A DNA stretch of 64,000 nt, from NCBI GenBank assembly GCA_025677835.1, contig JAIXMR010000005.1, positions 410,249 through 474,248 on the forward strand, given 5' to 3'. The notes beneath the pieces were generated by a model. It worked only from the letters and a program-made list of their open reading frames with translations, was not told the origin of the DNA and searched no databases. The DNA comes from Sporodiniella umbellata. Its lineage: Eukaryota > Mucoromycota > Mucoromycetes > Mucorales > Rhizopodaceae. This document shows positions 22,753-33,857 of this stretch, piece by piece. Within the stretch, counting starts at the first letter, position 1. Each line of letters opens with the position of its first letter. The translations under genes were made by a program, and so were the position numbers.

Positions 22753-24314
22753 GAAAAGGCTTTACTATGCAATGGTTTGAACGCTAATGTTGTTCTTGAC
22801 TTCATTTGACCATAAAGTGTAGTGTTGAAAACAAAACGCCAGTGTATTTGCCACAAGCTAAACATAAGGCATACCACAATTTTTGTCGGCGACAACTTCC
22901 ATTTTCGTCTGGCTTATGGCAGGAAGTGAAAAAAAAACAGAGTACATGTTGTGCTGAAACTGAAAGTGCTAGCTATATGATTTTGACAATGGCGGGAGGC
23001 CTCCTGATAAGAGAAAGCTCTTGTGAAGCTGGCTTCATCAATGAAAACACGCTTGTGGCTATGAGTAACATACTTAGGCTGAAGGCTAGCAACACGTTTC
23101 TTTCTCCATTGGAGCCTTTCCACAGGTACTACTCTTTTGTCTTGCTCTTTTTTTAAAAGACATCTACGCACTCTATACCGGCAAACTATTTCTTTGCTTG
23201 TTGAGCGTTGCAGGAGTGAGGGTGCTATTTACCATCTAAATTATAGTTTTGTGGGGAGGAGTTTTTTCTTTTCAAGATCAAAGCAAAAACGACGGAAAAC
23301 GATAGCATTCGACTGGCTCTTCCTAGAGATACTAGATCAAAGTTTCGGGTGGTGAGTGGAAACCACGTCATTTGTCCGTAACCTTCAATAAGATTTTTGC
23401 CCAAGAGCCTGCAAAAAAGAACAGCAGGCCGTACCTTTTGGCCAGGATTCACCACAGATTTAGGCTGCGAGAGTAGGTCTGTGCTAGACATAGGTACCCA
23501 CTTAGATTCTTGTTTCCTTTGCTCTATTACTTGTGAGGGAACGCTTTTTAAAAAAAAAGCACGTAAAAAAGTACCTTTTGGACAATTCATTGGTTAATCT
23601 AAAAGAAAATAACCACGCAAAGAAAGAAAATGAAGGCTGTATAGGGCATGAATTTCTTTCATAGATAAAAGACAAACAAAGCTTTCCAGCCATTCCAAGA
23701 AAAAAAACAGAAAAAAAAAGATTGAACCTCAAACTAAACTTTCGTCATCAGAAACCAAAACGGTCTACCTACACAGACTTTGAAGTAAAGGGGATTTTTT
23801 ACCAAACGAAAAGATTGCTACTATCCACTCAAGCTTTCTATAAGTCATTAGCCTATCATGCAGATACGTCTAATGACGCCTTGTTGTTAGGAAGGGCTTG
23901 CAGCTCATAAAGAAAGCCTGAAAATACCTTTTGGAATATCTCTCGTACGAAACCTTGTTGACAAGGCAAAAGATTTCACCCCCCCTTTTTTTGGAGGACC
24001 CAATGAAGTTGCTGCTAAAACTACAGTGTGAAAAAACCAACCAAGACTCCGATATCCATTTATTGGTGGGCTACATTATACCTAAAAAAAAGTGACCTTC
24101 TTCTGACGATCGTCTCACGTGATTAGGTTCAGATAGAAGGAAAAAAAAAAAAAAAAGGATGCAGCTTTTAGTTTTTCTTTTCTTTCATTTATCTATTTAT
24201 TTTAACCATCTTTTTTTTTTTTTTTTTGGTGAAAATAAAGAGAGCTGGTTTTTTTCTTTTGTCTGCTTAGTAAAGAAAAGTTTAAAAGGATTCTACCTCT
24301 ACAAGAAAGAAAGC
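20551..24314. other. 3.7-kb gene-free region
   Basis: Between the divergent transporter and PP1 genes there is only AT-rich DNA with very long homopolymers (for example T runs near 21331-21350 and 22721-22751). Short open frames here (around 22428, 22806-23156 and 23225-23590) lack introns, starts and recognisable motifs. The last ~200 bp is the PP1 promoter region. Confidence 0.45.
24116..24121. promoter_or_regulatory. CACGTG E-box upstream of PP1
   Basis: A CACGTG core (context CTCACGTGAT) lies ~195 bp before the PP1 start codon. It shares CACGTGAT with the element before eS6. Function is inferred from motif only. Confidence 0.3.
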
Positions 24315-25420
24315 ATGTCAGAAGCTATTGAAGGGGATGTGGAATCGATTATATCACGTTTGTTAGAAGGTAAAAGGCATAGGAAAAGAATAGAGCGATG
24401 GGAAAGGAGATGAAGAGTGAGTAGCGAGAGTATTGAGAACGGATACTATTAGTGAGAGGTAGTCGACCTGGCAAGCAAGTTCAATTAGCAGAGAATGAGA
24501 TAAGGTTCCTTTGTCAGAAGGCACGCGAAATATTTATGAGCCAACCAATTCTGTTGGATTTGGAGGCACCGATCAAGGTATGTGGCGATATTCACGGACA
24601 GTACTACGATCTGCTGAGGCTGTTTGAATACGGAGGCTTCCCCCCTGATGCCAACTACCTTTTTATGGGAGACTATGTGGACCGAGGTAAGCAGAGTCTG
24701 GAGACCATCTGCCTTTTGTTGGCCTACAAGATCAAATACCCCGAAAACTTCTTTATCCTCAGAGGAAACCATGAAAGCGCTAGTATCAACCGTATCTACG
24801 GCTTTTACGACGAGTGTAAGCGGAGGTACAACATCAAGCTCTGGAAAACGTTCACAGACTGTTTCAACTGTCTGCCGATCGCTGCTGTGATTGATGAAAA
24901 GATCTTTTGTATGCATGGCGGCCTTTCGCCTGACTTGCAGTCCATGGACCAGATCAGACGGGTCATGCGCCCCACCGATATACCTGACACTGGCTTGCTC
25001 TGTGATCTACTCTGGTCAGATCCAGATAAGGAAGTCACTGGCTGGAGTGGAAACGACCGCGGTATCTCGTTTACCTTTGGCCCAGACATCGTCGCCAAAT
25101 TCTTACAGAAGCACGACCTCGACCTTGTCTGTCGCGCCCATCAAGTTGTTGAAGATGGTTACGAATTCTTTGCTAAAAGACAACTCGTCACTTTGTTTTC
25201 TGCTCCCAATTACTGTGGTGAATTCGATAACGCGGGCGCCATGATGAGTGTTGATGAGTCCCTCATGTGTTCTTTCCAGGTATAAACATTATATAGACCC
25301 ATAGTATCTACCTGCTTACTCTTCTACACAAAGATATTAAAACCTGCTGAGAAAAAGGCAAAGTCTGGATTAAATAATGGCAATGGAAAGCAAAGAAATT
25401 CAAGAGGAAGAGTTATGTAA
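24315..25420 (+). CDS. GLC7: Serine/threonine protein phosphatase PP1 catalytic subunit
   Basis: PP1 removes phosphate from Ser/Thr in glycogen metabolism, mitosis and transcription, its targets being chosen by regulatory subunits. Three exons (24315-24369, 24453-25279, 25334-25420) give 322 aa, the normal PP1 length. Metal-site motifs are all present: GDIHGQYYD (Asp64, His66), GDYVDRGKQ (Asp92), RGNHE (Asn124, His125), then CMHGGLSP (His173) and [10 protein letters not shown] (His248), with numbering identical to mammalian PP1. The hydrophobic microcystin-loop region [11 protein letters not shown] is intact. The start [20 protein letters not shown] fits the family. The last exon supplies the tail [20 protein letters not shown]; reading on past exon 2 gives a false stop at 25285. 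Identification is very secure. Confidence 0.97.
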
Positions 25421-25436
25421 TATATACACCAACACG

Positions 25437-25660
25437 CACAATCACAATCACAATCACAATCGCACACAACCACACATATCTAAACAGTATACAGGCCAAA
25501 AAAAAAAAAAAGAAACAGGAGAGGACTTACACTTTATGACCAGAAAAGAAAAAAAAAATCAAAAAATAACAAAAACAGCAAAAAATAACAAAAAACAACA
25601 AAAAACAACAAAACAAAACAAAAAAACAAAACAAAAAACGCCTTTTCCTCAGCTCCTCTT
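25437..25660. repeat. Low-complexity tract 3' of PP1
   Basis: CACAAT-like repeats (25437-25465) are followed by A-rich AAAACAA-type repeats (25560-25650), both in the presumed 3' UTR of PP1. Confidence 0.7.
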
Positions 25661-25772
25661 TTAAAACAATAAAAACCCTTTGAACAAAAGCTCTAGTGTC
25701 AATAACTAAAAGGTCGCCTTTGTCTATTTTTGTAGGTATTTCCTTTTCTTTTTTTTTTTCTGTTTTTATTCT

Positions 25773-27296
25773 TTACATTAAAGTGGAATCTTCAGGATCA
25801 TAGTTGTCATTAATCAACCTGTATACATAAGTGGGTGGCGCGGATCCACTATCATAGAAAAAAAAGATGAGTCATGCCATTTCTTTTTTTTTTAAAAAAA
25901 AATAACTTACAGGTTATGAATAAACAGACTGACATAATCAGGTCCAACATAATCATAATAAGGGTTGACAATAGTCGCTTTGTCTATAATGGCACCCTCT
26001 TGGAAACTGAGGACGTTTTGTGGTGGTACAGTAACGTTGAAAGCATCTGCGTCATAGGCAAATAAGGGTGATAGTTTATAGAGAGCAGTACAGATCAAGA
26101 CGGGTGTAGAATGATGTTTGGCGGCTGCTGCTAATAGATGAGACCCAGTCACGGAGACAAGCGCTCCATTGGCCAAGACTATAAAAAAGGGTGTTATCGG
26201 CCGTTGTTTTGAAAGAACTCCTTTACCTGCATGCGCACCCATAACTACCTTATTTACACGAGGCATGGCAGCAAAAATAGCCGAATCGGCAATGACAGTT
26301 GTATCAATACCAGCTTTAGATAACTCTAAAGCCATCCGGTGTCCTTGATATCTATAGAAAAGGTAAGGATTCGAACGGCCCTCTGGACAAAAAGACTTTA
26401 CGTGGGGGCGGTCTCTGCTACAATGACTTGAAACTTTCTTTTCTGCGCAGCACGGATCAAGAACTCTTGTACTGTACGAGACTGGCCCATGGTCATGATC
26501 ACCTCACTAGATGAAAAAACAGGTGAGCCGCAACAAGATCTCGTAAAATCGATACTTACTTGGCATGAATAAAATCCAAAGCTTGATCAGCGATACCTTT
26601 ATAGATCGTATCAAGATCAGCAATGATTTCCTCTGTAATCTCCTGAATTATCAAAGGCTTGAGATTATAAGTGTCGCGAATCTTCTTTTCTGTTTCTTCT
26701 CTTTTTTTTTCTTTGAGGGTCATGATTGACATGTCTGTCAAGAGACTAAACATCGACGTTTGTGTGGCTAGTGCAGGTCGTTTTCTTTTATCTACCGGTG
26801 TCTGGGTAGGTTCACTTTCTTCTTCCTCTTCTTCTTCGGTCAAGTCGTCAACGCTAGAATCTTCAGGCGTAGCCAAAGAACGATCGTCTCTACCGTCTGT
26901 CTCTAATTCGCCTCGAGACACCTCTCGAATCACCTTTAACACTCGTTTGACAATATTACCCACAGCCAATTCTATACATGTATACATTGGTTGGTTTCAA
27001 GGATCCTATGGAAAAACAAAGGCTGTCTTTCTTACCGTTCGGTTGGGCAGAAGCTAATCTCAAACCAGTAGAAGTCACAATATCTACCAAAGTATCCACA
27101 TCCCTCCAGCGAGACATCGAGACCACTTGTCTTAAAATGGTGGCTGTTTCTTTAGCGACAAAAAAGGAGCCTACAATTTGTCTTGCTCATTCTTTTAATA
27201 TTCTACACACAAAAAAAGTCCTCTAATAATAAACCTTCTCTTAAGCTTGAAAATAAACTCTTGTATCTGTGCCTCAACTTGTTTAGGAAGTGTCAT
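25773..27296 (-). CDS. GCD7: Translation initiation factor eIF2B, beta subunit
   Basis: eIF2B exchanges GDP for GTP on eIF2; beta belongs to its regulatory alpha/beta/delta core that senses phosphorylated eIF2. Seven exons (27296-27235, 27181-27036, 26971-26560, 26506-26402, 26351-26227, 26178-25911, 25848-25773) give 397 aa. Landmarks: [105 protein letters not shown], then [20 protein letters not shown] and [17 protein letters not shown] at the end. An acidic insertion ([14 protein letters not shown]) near residue 105 explains the slightly large size. Intron 1 uses an unusual GTTTAT donor, supported by the protein match. Intron 5 is 48 bp, stop-free and in frame. Divergent from RPB12 with 181 bp between start codons. 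Confidence 0.93.
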
Positions 27297-27477
27297 GAAT
27301 GATTAAAAAGAGTATGAATGTATGGAAATGAAACAAAAGTATCAAAAAAAAAAAAAGACAGAAATGAATGGTGCGTGACTGTCAGGTTTTTTTTTTCTTT
27401 TTTTCTTTTTTTTAATATGAAATCTTTCCATGTTTTTTTTTTTTGTTTTTTCTTTATTACGATAATAAACTGAAATT

Positions 27478-27797
27478 ATGGATTCATACCAAGGAACAAC
27501 CATTCGCCAACCTCCTGCCATGATCTACTTGTGTGCCGGTACGTGTTTTTTTTTTGTTACTATTGTTTTCTTTTTATACAAAAGAATGAGGCTTTTATAT
27601 TAATGATCGTTTTTATAATAGATTGTGGTTTAGAAAACCAGTTAAAGCCAAGAGAACCCATTCGTTGTCAAGAATGTGGACATAGAATTATGTATAAAAA
27701 GAGAACCAAGAGAAGTAAGGCTTGCCATAAACATTGTAGAATCATAGTCTGACATATATCCCTTCTGTAAATAGTGGTACAATTCGAAGCTCGTTAA
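27478..27797 (+). CDS. RPC10: RNA polymerase I/II/III subunit Rpb12 (RPABC4)
   Basis: This small zinc protein is shared by all three nuclear RNA polymerases. Three exons (27478-27538, 27622-27714, 27775-27797) give 58 aa, exactly the human length. The zinc ribbon is formed by CADC (residues 19-22) and CQEC, followed by the very conserved [12 protein letters not shown] and the terminal segment VQFEAR. The 23-nt last exon is needed: reading on after exon 2 replaces the conserved end by unrelated residues and a later stop. Intron 2 carries a CTGAC branch-point match. Very secure. Confidence 0.96.
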
Positions 27798-28012
27798 TCG
27801 TTTTGAAAAAGATTCCACGCCAAACAGAACAAAAAGACATATAACGACCCAAGTGTAAATAAATAAGAGTTTGCTACCTCCCAAAAAAAAAAAAAAAAAA
27901 GAGTAGAAAATAGAGAGAATCGACTGTGCCCCCTTTCCACTTAAAGATTTTGTGCTTCTTAAGAGGTTATTGATTTCTAGAACAAAAACGGACTGTTCTT
28001 GCATAGAATGAG

Positions 28013-28036
28013 TATATATATATATATATATATATG
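28013..28036. repeat. TA dinucleotide microsatellite
   Basis: About eleven TA units in the spacer downstream of RPB12. Confidence 0.85.
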
Positions 28037-29095
28037 TACGTGTTTATATTTGACAAGCCTGCATAAGACTGTTTTAAGAGAGCTCTAGCTTTAGGTAGCT
28101 GGTATAACTACTAGTCGACCCCCCCTCACTCTACAAAGAGGTTGTCAAGTGACGCCTTTATTTGAAAGCTTGTGTAATACAATGCTAAAGATTACAAACA
28201 GCTGCATTTATGCGTTTAGAACAGCGTGAATAACCTGTAAAGATAGCAGTGAACACACCCGATTAGGGTTGACAACTTTTAGCATATGAAATGAGAAATT
28301 CTGTTCATACACACACACAAACACATTAGAAAAGAATCTATTAAAGGGTTTTGAGAGGTTATTAAAGGTATTCTTATTATTTGAGGAATAGGGATAGAAA
28401 GAGGGGAAACAAAAGCTTTTTTTTTTTGGAATAATGCTTATCAAACAAGTTTCAAGGGATTTTTGAGTGCGGAACATGTTTGAGACAGAAGAATCCTTTA
28501 GGAACAATAAAAGGAGTAAAGGAAACGAAGAAAAATGACAAAGAGAATCCCTTTTGATCTCTCCTCTTCTTTTTTGTATTATTATCATACCCTTTGAATA
28601 CGACTGCTGTAAGTGTATCTTTACACGCATAAATAGATGTAGCTAGAGAAAACATTTGTAATATTCGGATAGCAAGCATATGCTTTTTCTCGTTTTCTTT
28701 TTTTTTTAAAAAAAAAAAACAAGCTCACTGTAGAGTGAAACAAGTAAAGAATAAAAGAGTGATCTCTTGTTTATTTTCGAGGGAAACCAAGTACTTTCTT
28801 TTCCCCCGTCCACAAAGTGTATTTATTTCTCTTTAAATACTTTTTGTTTTTATTTTTTTTGTTATTTGTTTTTCTTTCTTTTTCTTTTTTTTTTTTTTAC
28901 GTACTCTTTTTACTCTATTAGTTAATATTATTATTCTTAAAACAAAAAAAATAGAGAGGAAAAAGGAAAATGTGGTCTTTTTCTCGAAAGCTCAACTCTA
29001 TAATGAAACAAAACAAAGCCAGTAAACATGTAACAAAACAAGAAATCGCTTTAAAGAGGGAACGGAGAGTGAGAAAGGCAAAAAGAGAAAGAAAC

Positions 29096-29098
<3 letters not shown>

Positions 29099-29130
<32 letters not shown>
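29099..29130. repeat. GT dinucleotide microsatellite
   Basis: Sixteen GT units about 75 bp upstream of the proposed RasGEF start codon; it may influence that promoter. Confidence 0.9.
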
Positions 29131-29132
<2 letters not shown>

Positions 29133-29205
29133 AAATATAAAAAAGTTTTTCCTTTTAAATATAAAGAGAGTAAAATAGGTATACAAAATTCACTTTATCT
29201 GTAAT

Positions 29206-31474
29206 ATGGTTCTTAAACAGAAGCTTGTCGACTCATTGGACCTTCACCCTATAAGGGATTATATTGACAGTAACGATGCGTAAAAAGCACACCTGCCCTT
29301 ATCTATACCTCTCCCTCCTTCCTCCCAACCATCCCTTAATTTATTTATTTAATTCATGCAATTGTTATATATTAGCTTACCGCTTTAAAGGGGATGAACA
29401 GAAGGTGATTGAACTAAGTTGCTCAAAGGATATTCCAAAGGTACTTATTAGACCAAAAAAAAAAGAGAAAAAGAAATCTAGATACACTCTATATTGACTC
29501 TTCAAATAGAATGCAGATAGCTTTTATTCTATATTTGTGTGCTATGACACAACCAGTACAGAAAACACGTCAAGTAAATTTCAAGAGATATAAACCTGCC
29601 CGCTTTAAGTTAACCCTTCTATTTTTCAAAAAAAAAAAAAAAAAAAAAAAAGAATATACTCGACTGGTTCAAGTACCTTGTTTACTTGTTGGCTTTCAGA
29701 ATCAAACGATCACCACCTTATCTTTGGATAACCATACTTTCTTTCATGCAGATACACATCGTTCAGAAAGAAAAGCAATTTATTTGTTGAATCATCAGCT
29801 CTATCATGTACTATCTACGGGTACTTTTTTCAAATACCAGCGTTATTCCCCAACACCGTAAAAAACAAAAAAAAAAAAAACAAAAGACATCCATTAGAGT
29901 ATATGTAACTTTTTTTTTTGTATTTAGTCATCAGCCAGTTCAAAAGAGTTCAGATACACCCTTTGATATTGTTCATCAAATCATCTATTGTGAACAAGAC
30001 CCTAAATCGATGACCATTTTTTTAATGCTCTATCGCAAATTCATGACACCCATTCAACTTTTGCAGCAACTAATTAATCATTTTCAACAAAGTCCATCGC
30101 ATCAAACAAAGTAAGAAATTGGCGATACACATGTTTTTAATATTTGCTTTTCTTTTTTTAGAATCACAAATATACTTATCGCTTGGCTACACACCTATTG
30201 GGGAGATTTTCATCATTTCTCGACGCGTCATTTGTTGCAAGATTTCTTGGAAAGTGTCCCACATAAAATCTATGATCGACTAGAGCCTTTTGTATTTCGT
30301 GAGCCGGCCAAAGAAGATCCAGATCTTCTCTGGGCTTTATCCGAAGAAAGTGTCCGAAAGACAGATAGCGGTTATTACGATGAAGATGAAGACGATGAAG
30401 ACGATGAAGATGAAATTGAGCAAGACGCGCCTATGGTCCGTCGATCGATATCCTCACTCTCTTCTTCTGCAAGATGTCTTCCTAAGCGTTATTCAGCACC
30501 TACTGTTCAACGCTTGTTATCTACTCAGTTGACAGACGCTCAACAACTCACTCGGATCCCTGTTAAAAAGATGGCTCAACAACTTTCTTTTTTAGAAATG
30601 GACCTCTTTTTGACTATCCAACCTCGGGATTTCCTAAGACACGTCTGGGTACATCCCAAGAAACGGTCCACTATCAGTACAACCTTATCCGCTTCTATTC
30701 AGCATTTCAACTATCTTTCCGAATGGATTGCTTCTATGATATTAAGTCAAGTGGAATTAGACCAAAGAGTTTTGGTGTACGAATATTGTTCGAGATTAGC
30801 CATCGTAAATTTATTGAACTTTTTTTCTTTTTTAAATCGGGTGATTATTAACTTTGGAAGGGGTATTTTTTTTTTTTCAAAAGGAATTGGAACAACTCAA
30901 TAACTTTAATTCCTTGATGGCTACTTTGGCGGGTTTGAACAGTGCTTCCATTTTAAGACTAAAAGAAACCAGACAGCGAGTGGCTGACCGACATCAGGTA
31001 TTGGTGGACACTGTATCTCGTCTGGAAAAACTTATGAGCTCAGACAGGTATATAAAGCTTGTCAAACGAAACACAAACATAACCGGAAAAAAAACTTGTA
31101 TTCCTAGGTCCTTTTGTAATTATCGACATGTATTAAAGCAAAAATCTCATACACCAGTGATTCCTTACCTGTAAAGAATCAAGTATAAAATCCACAGATA
31201 CACCTAAACATTTATTAACATAAAAAAAAGGGGCGTTCACCAACAAGACCTTGTATCACTTGCTGAAGCCAATAAGGACCACAGGATCAATGGTAGGATT
31301 CATTGGCAAAAGTTCCTTTTGATTGGTAATAGTATTCTGGATGTCCTGCAATTTCAAAACAAGAGACACGATTGGATCCTCCCGGATCCTTTTGTCCTCT
31401 ATTTCATTAAACATGAGTTACAAATTTTAACAGAAGATGTACATAGATTTGCATATACAAAAAAAAAAAAATAG
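29206..31474 (+). CDS. Ras guanine-nucleotide exchange factor (RasGEF_N + RasGEF)
   Basis: RasGEFs activate Ras-type GTPases by releasing GDP. Nine exons (29206-29269, 29376-29440, 29510-29573, 29653-29857, 29928-30110, 30162-30804, 30884-31047, 31108-31170, 31231-31474) give 564 aa. The N-terminal ~130 residues (FYSIFVCYDTTSTEN, LLVGFQNQTITTLSLDNHTF, KAIYLLNHQLYHVLSTGTFF) are conserved-looking but unnamed. RasGEF_N covers ~140-225 (PFDIVHQIIYCEQDPKSMTI, ILIAWLHTYWGDFHHFS). A D/E-rich loop sits near 265-280. The catalytic domain starts near 320 (IPVKKMAQQLSFLEMDLFLT, IQPRDFLRHVW, LNNFNSLMATLAGLNSASIL, VIPYLGVHQQDLVSLAEANK, NGRIHWQKFLLIG). The start is inferred from phase. The end is uncertain: GAAGAT followed by read-through gives VHRFAYTKKKK, while splicing to the TAG at 31472 gives a shorter PITPSHSLS tail. 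Confidence 0.85.
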
Positions 31475-31819
31475 CCTATAACTCCAAGTCATTCACTAAG
31501 CTAACTATACTAAATAGGAGAGATACGAACAGTCGATGAAAATCGAACCAAAACAAATACCAAACTCAAAAAGCTTACACTCCTCATCAACAAGTCGCTG
31601 GTTAATGCTTAAAGAAATGATTCTATAAGAAATAAGTAGCAAATATACCAAAAAGTAACAGTAATAATAATAATAAGCATTGCAATAATAATAATAAAGA
31701 AAAACTTTTTTTTTTACTATGTTTGCTGTGTGTTACCCCAGACTTTTATAAAGCTAACCAGTTTTTTTTTTTTTTTTTTCTTTTTTTTCGCTTAACTATT
31801 CCTTTTTTTTATACAAAAG
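31475..31819. other. Intergenic spacer
   Basis: A/T-rich with TAA/AAT repeats (about 31660-31700) and long T runs just before the next start codon. Confidence 0.45.
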
Positions 31820-32329
31820 ATGGCTTTAATAACCGAGAAAGTTTGTATTATGTGTCCACCCGTTGCTTCATTTGATATAGTCTTACCGCCTACGCCCACT
31901 GCTAGCGATGATGAGTGTGAAGAGATACCACAGTTTAGCAAAAGTCGAACTTCATTGGCGGAACTTATACCGATTGCCTCAGCCGCTCTACAATCCAAGC
32001 AAACGATTCAACAGCATCAGCAATCCCCGTTAGCCAGAGCTGTAACCAAGGTCAAGTTGGGTGTTCAGACCCGTCGGTTAAAAGAAAAGTATCTGTCAAA
32101 CGAATGGATCCGACTTGCCTTGAATGCTCCTGTAGACGAAGCCGCTATTAACGGACATCCCGCCGTCACTCGTACTAAAACTTCAAGAACAAAGGAAATC
32201 GCACGTTGGTACGAATGGAAGTACAAGAATACTACTTTATCTATCAACGAATTAGAATCCGCCGTAGACGAACTAAGAAATCAAAAACTACTAAGGCTAG
32301 AGCAAAAACTACAGGACGATTTATTATAA
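31820..32329 (+). CDS. Unknown 169-aa protein
   Basis: A single-exon ORF with an ATG preceded by a T-rich leader, as in other genes here. The first ~35 residues are hydrophobic and proline-rich (MCPPVASFDIVLPPTPTASD), followed by an acidic patch. The C-terminal half is charged and helical, with W residues in EWIRLALNAPVDEAAI and IARWYEWKYKNTTL, then a coiled-coil-like end (INELESAVDELRNQKLLRLE). I do not recognise the family. Codon use is like that of the neighbouring real genes and there is no competing overlapping gene, so it is probably expressed. Confidence 0.6.
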   Translation: MALITEKVCIMCPPVASFDIVLPPTPTASDDECEEIPQFSKSRTSLAELIPIASAALQSKQTIQQHQQSPLARAVTKVKLGVQTRRLKEKYLSNEWIRLALNAPVDEAAINGHPAVTRTKTSRTKEIARWYEWKYKNTTLSINELESAVDELRNQKLLRLEQKLQDDLL

Positions 32330-33857
32330 AGAAAATCCCAATATACAAGTGTATATATATATATATATATACATACACCTACAGCACATCTATATATACA
32401 CTCACAATACACTCACACGCACAACTATATGTATATATAGTTACAATAATAACTTGTACATCCCCTTTTTCCGTCTAACCTTTGGTTTTTGCTATCCACA
32501 ACAAAAGAAGTTCTTTTCTTCTAATAATCTTTCTTATGAATCTTTTCTTAATACTTTGTAAATAAACAATAAACCTTTCTTTTAAAATCCTCAGTCGTCT
32601 CTCGATAAAAAAACGGCTGTTTTTCTTAAATTTTAGTTTCAATTCAACAAATTTCACATTTGAAATAAAAACGTACTACGAACTTTTCTGCTATTTACAA
32701 ATCGTACAGGCATAACTGTGCATATACATACAGTCATGTTCGGGTTATTATTTTTCTTTTAAACCTGTCTTCTAACGACAAAAAAAAAGTTTTTTTTTTC
32801 GAAACTTTCTTTTATTAACATTCTTAAAATAAGCATTTATTTCGGTCCTGTTGTGTATAAATACAAACAAACAAGTAGAATTAAAAGGCCAATCCTTATT
32901 AATGTAACGAGAAAACTCTCCGTTACAACTTTGTCGTATACTCCGTTATTCTCTCTTGTTCTTTAGTGACATTAGACTCTATACGTACATGTACACATTT
33001 CTATCAAAAAAAATTTTTTTTTTTTTGGCTTTTGCCATATTCAAGTCTGTTGTAAAGAAAAGGAAATAGTTACACTCAAAAGAAAAAAAAAAAAAAGAGA
33101 CTTAAGTGGCATAACACGAGAATAAAACAAGGATTTTTTTTTTTTGGTGTGACACGTATTCAGAAAAGACAAGCTACTCGATTAAAATACATCGGGAAAA
33201 TAAGCAGAAACTGAAGCTATTTTACTTTTCGGCTGTTTACAGGTTTGAATATTCCTCTACGATGTCTATAAACAATAGCACCATCTTAATATATATATAT
33301 CAAAATGCAAGTCCTCTTTTAGGGATATCTTAACGTCTCCATCTTTAGCCTGCTGCTCTATTAAATCAATTTACATAGAAAAAAGCTATCACACATCGTA
33401 CTGTATTTTCGAGATCTATATCAAAATTGAATACCAATCAATAGTGCATACAATACGGCCTGATGTTTTGACACTACCCTTTTAGCTCATTTACACATTT
33501 AAAGCGCATATACATCTTTGTAAAGAACTGTATCACTTACTAGATACATTTAGCTTTAGATAGCTTATATGATTAGTCCATATTTTACCCCGTGTAAATG
33601 ACAGATGCATCTTTCATCTTTTTTGGTTAAAAGATCTAGCCAAGAAGATTGCCTGGGTTACGAAAAGCGTCTTTGAAAGTATCATAAACTAACGTAATGA
33701 GACTACATATCCATGCCCCTTTTTCTTTTGCTCTTGGAATAACACAAATGTGTATCCGCATGTTTTTCTTTTTGTATTGTGTGTGTGTGTGTGGGTGTAC
33801 TTATATATGTGTGCATGTATGTATGGTAGGTGTTTATTTTTGCGGGTGATTAAACGT
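32330..33857. other. 1.5-kb gene-free region
   Basis: Holds a short TA repeat (about 32351-32371) and poly-A/T tracts including an A-T hairpin-like junction near 33007-33025. It is bounded by the 3' ends of two convergent genes and shows no gene-like frame. Confidence 0.45.

Larger units (their letters stand above)
27798..29205. other. Gene-free stretch with microsatellites
   Basis: A 1.4-kb spacer containing TA (28013-28036) and GT (29099-29130) repeats and T-rich tracts. No gene-like frame is visible; the 3' end is the RasGEF promoter. Confidence 0.45.

Noticed and set aside
22914..23590. Minus-strand frames containing KRVFIDEASF, reminiscent of a Tc1/mariner DDE transposase
   Set aside because: Only one ten-residue string resembles the family; the rest lacks the second and third catalytic regions, no terminal inverted repeats or TA duplication were seen, and the flanking frame is shifted and unrelated.
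20551..24314. Possible small-secreted-protein or repeat cluster in the long gap
   Set aside because: No ORF there has a signal peptide with cysteine pattern, no tandem or inverted repeats beyond homopolymers were seen.
24485..25098. Minus-strand ORFs antisense to PP1, eS6 and EF-2 coding regions
   Set aside because: They exist because of strong codon bias in the sense genes and show no family resemblance.
26340..26440. GTTCGAATCC (minus strand) resembling a tRNA B-box
   Set aside because: It lies in an eIF2B beta intron and no tRNA cloverleaf can be built around it.
29264..29497. 77-codon ORF upstream of the RasGEF body
   Set aside because: It starts in a non-ATG codon inside intron 1; only its middle part (29376-29440) is real, as RasGEF exon 2.
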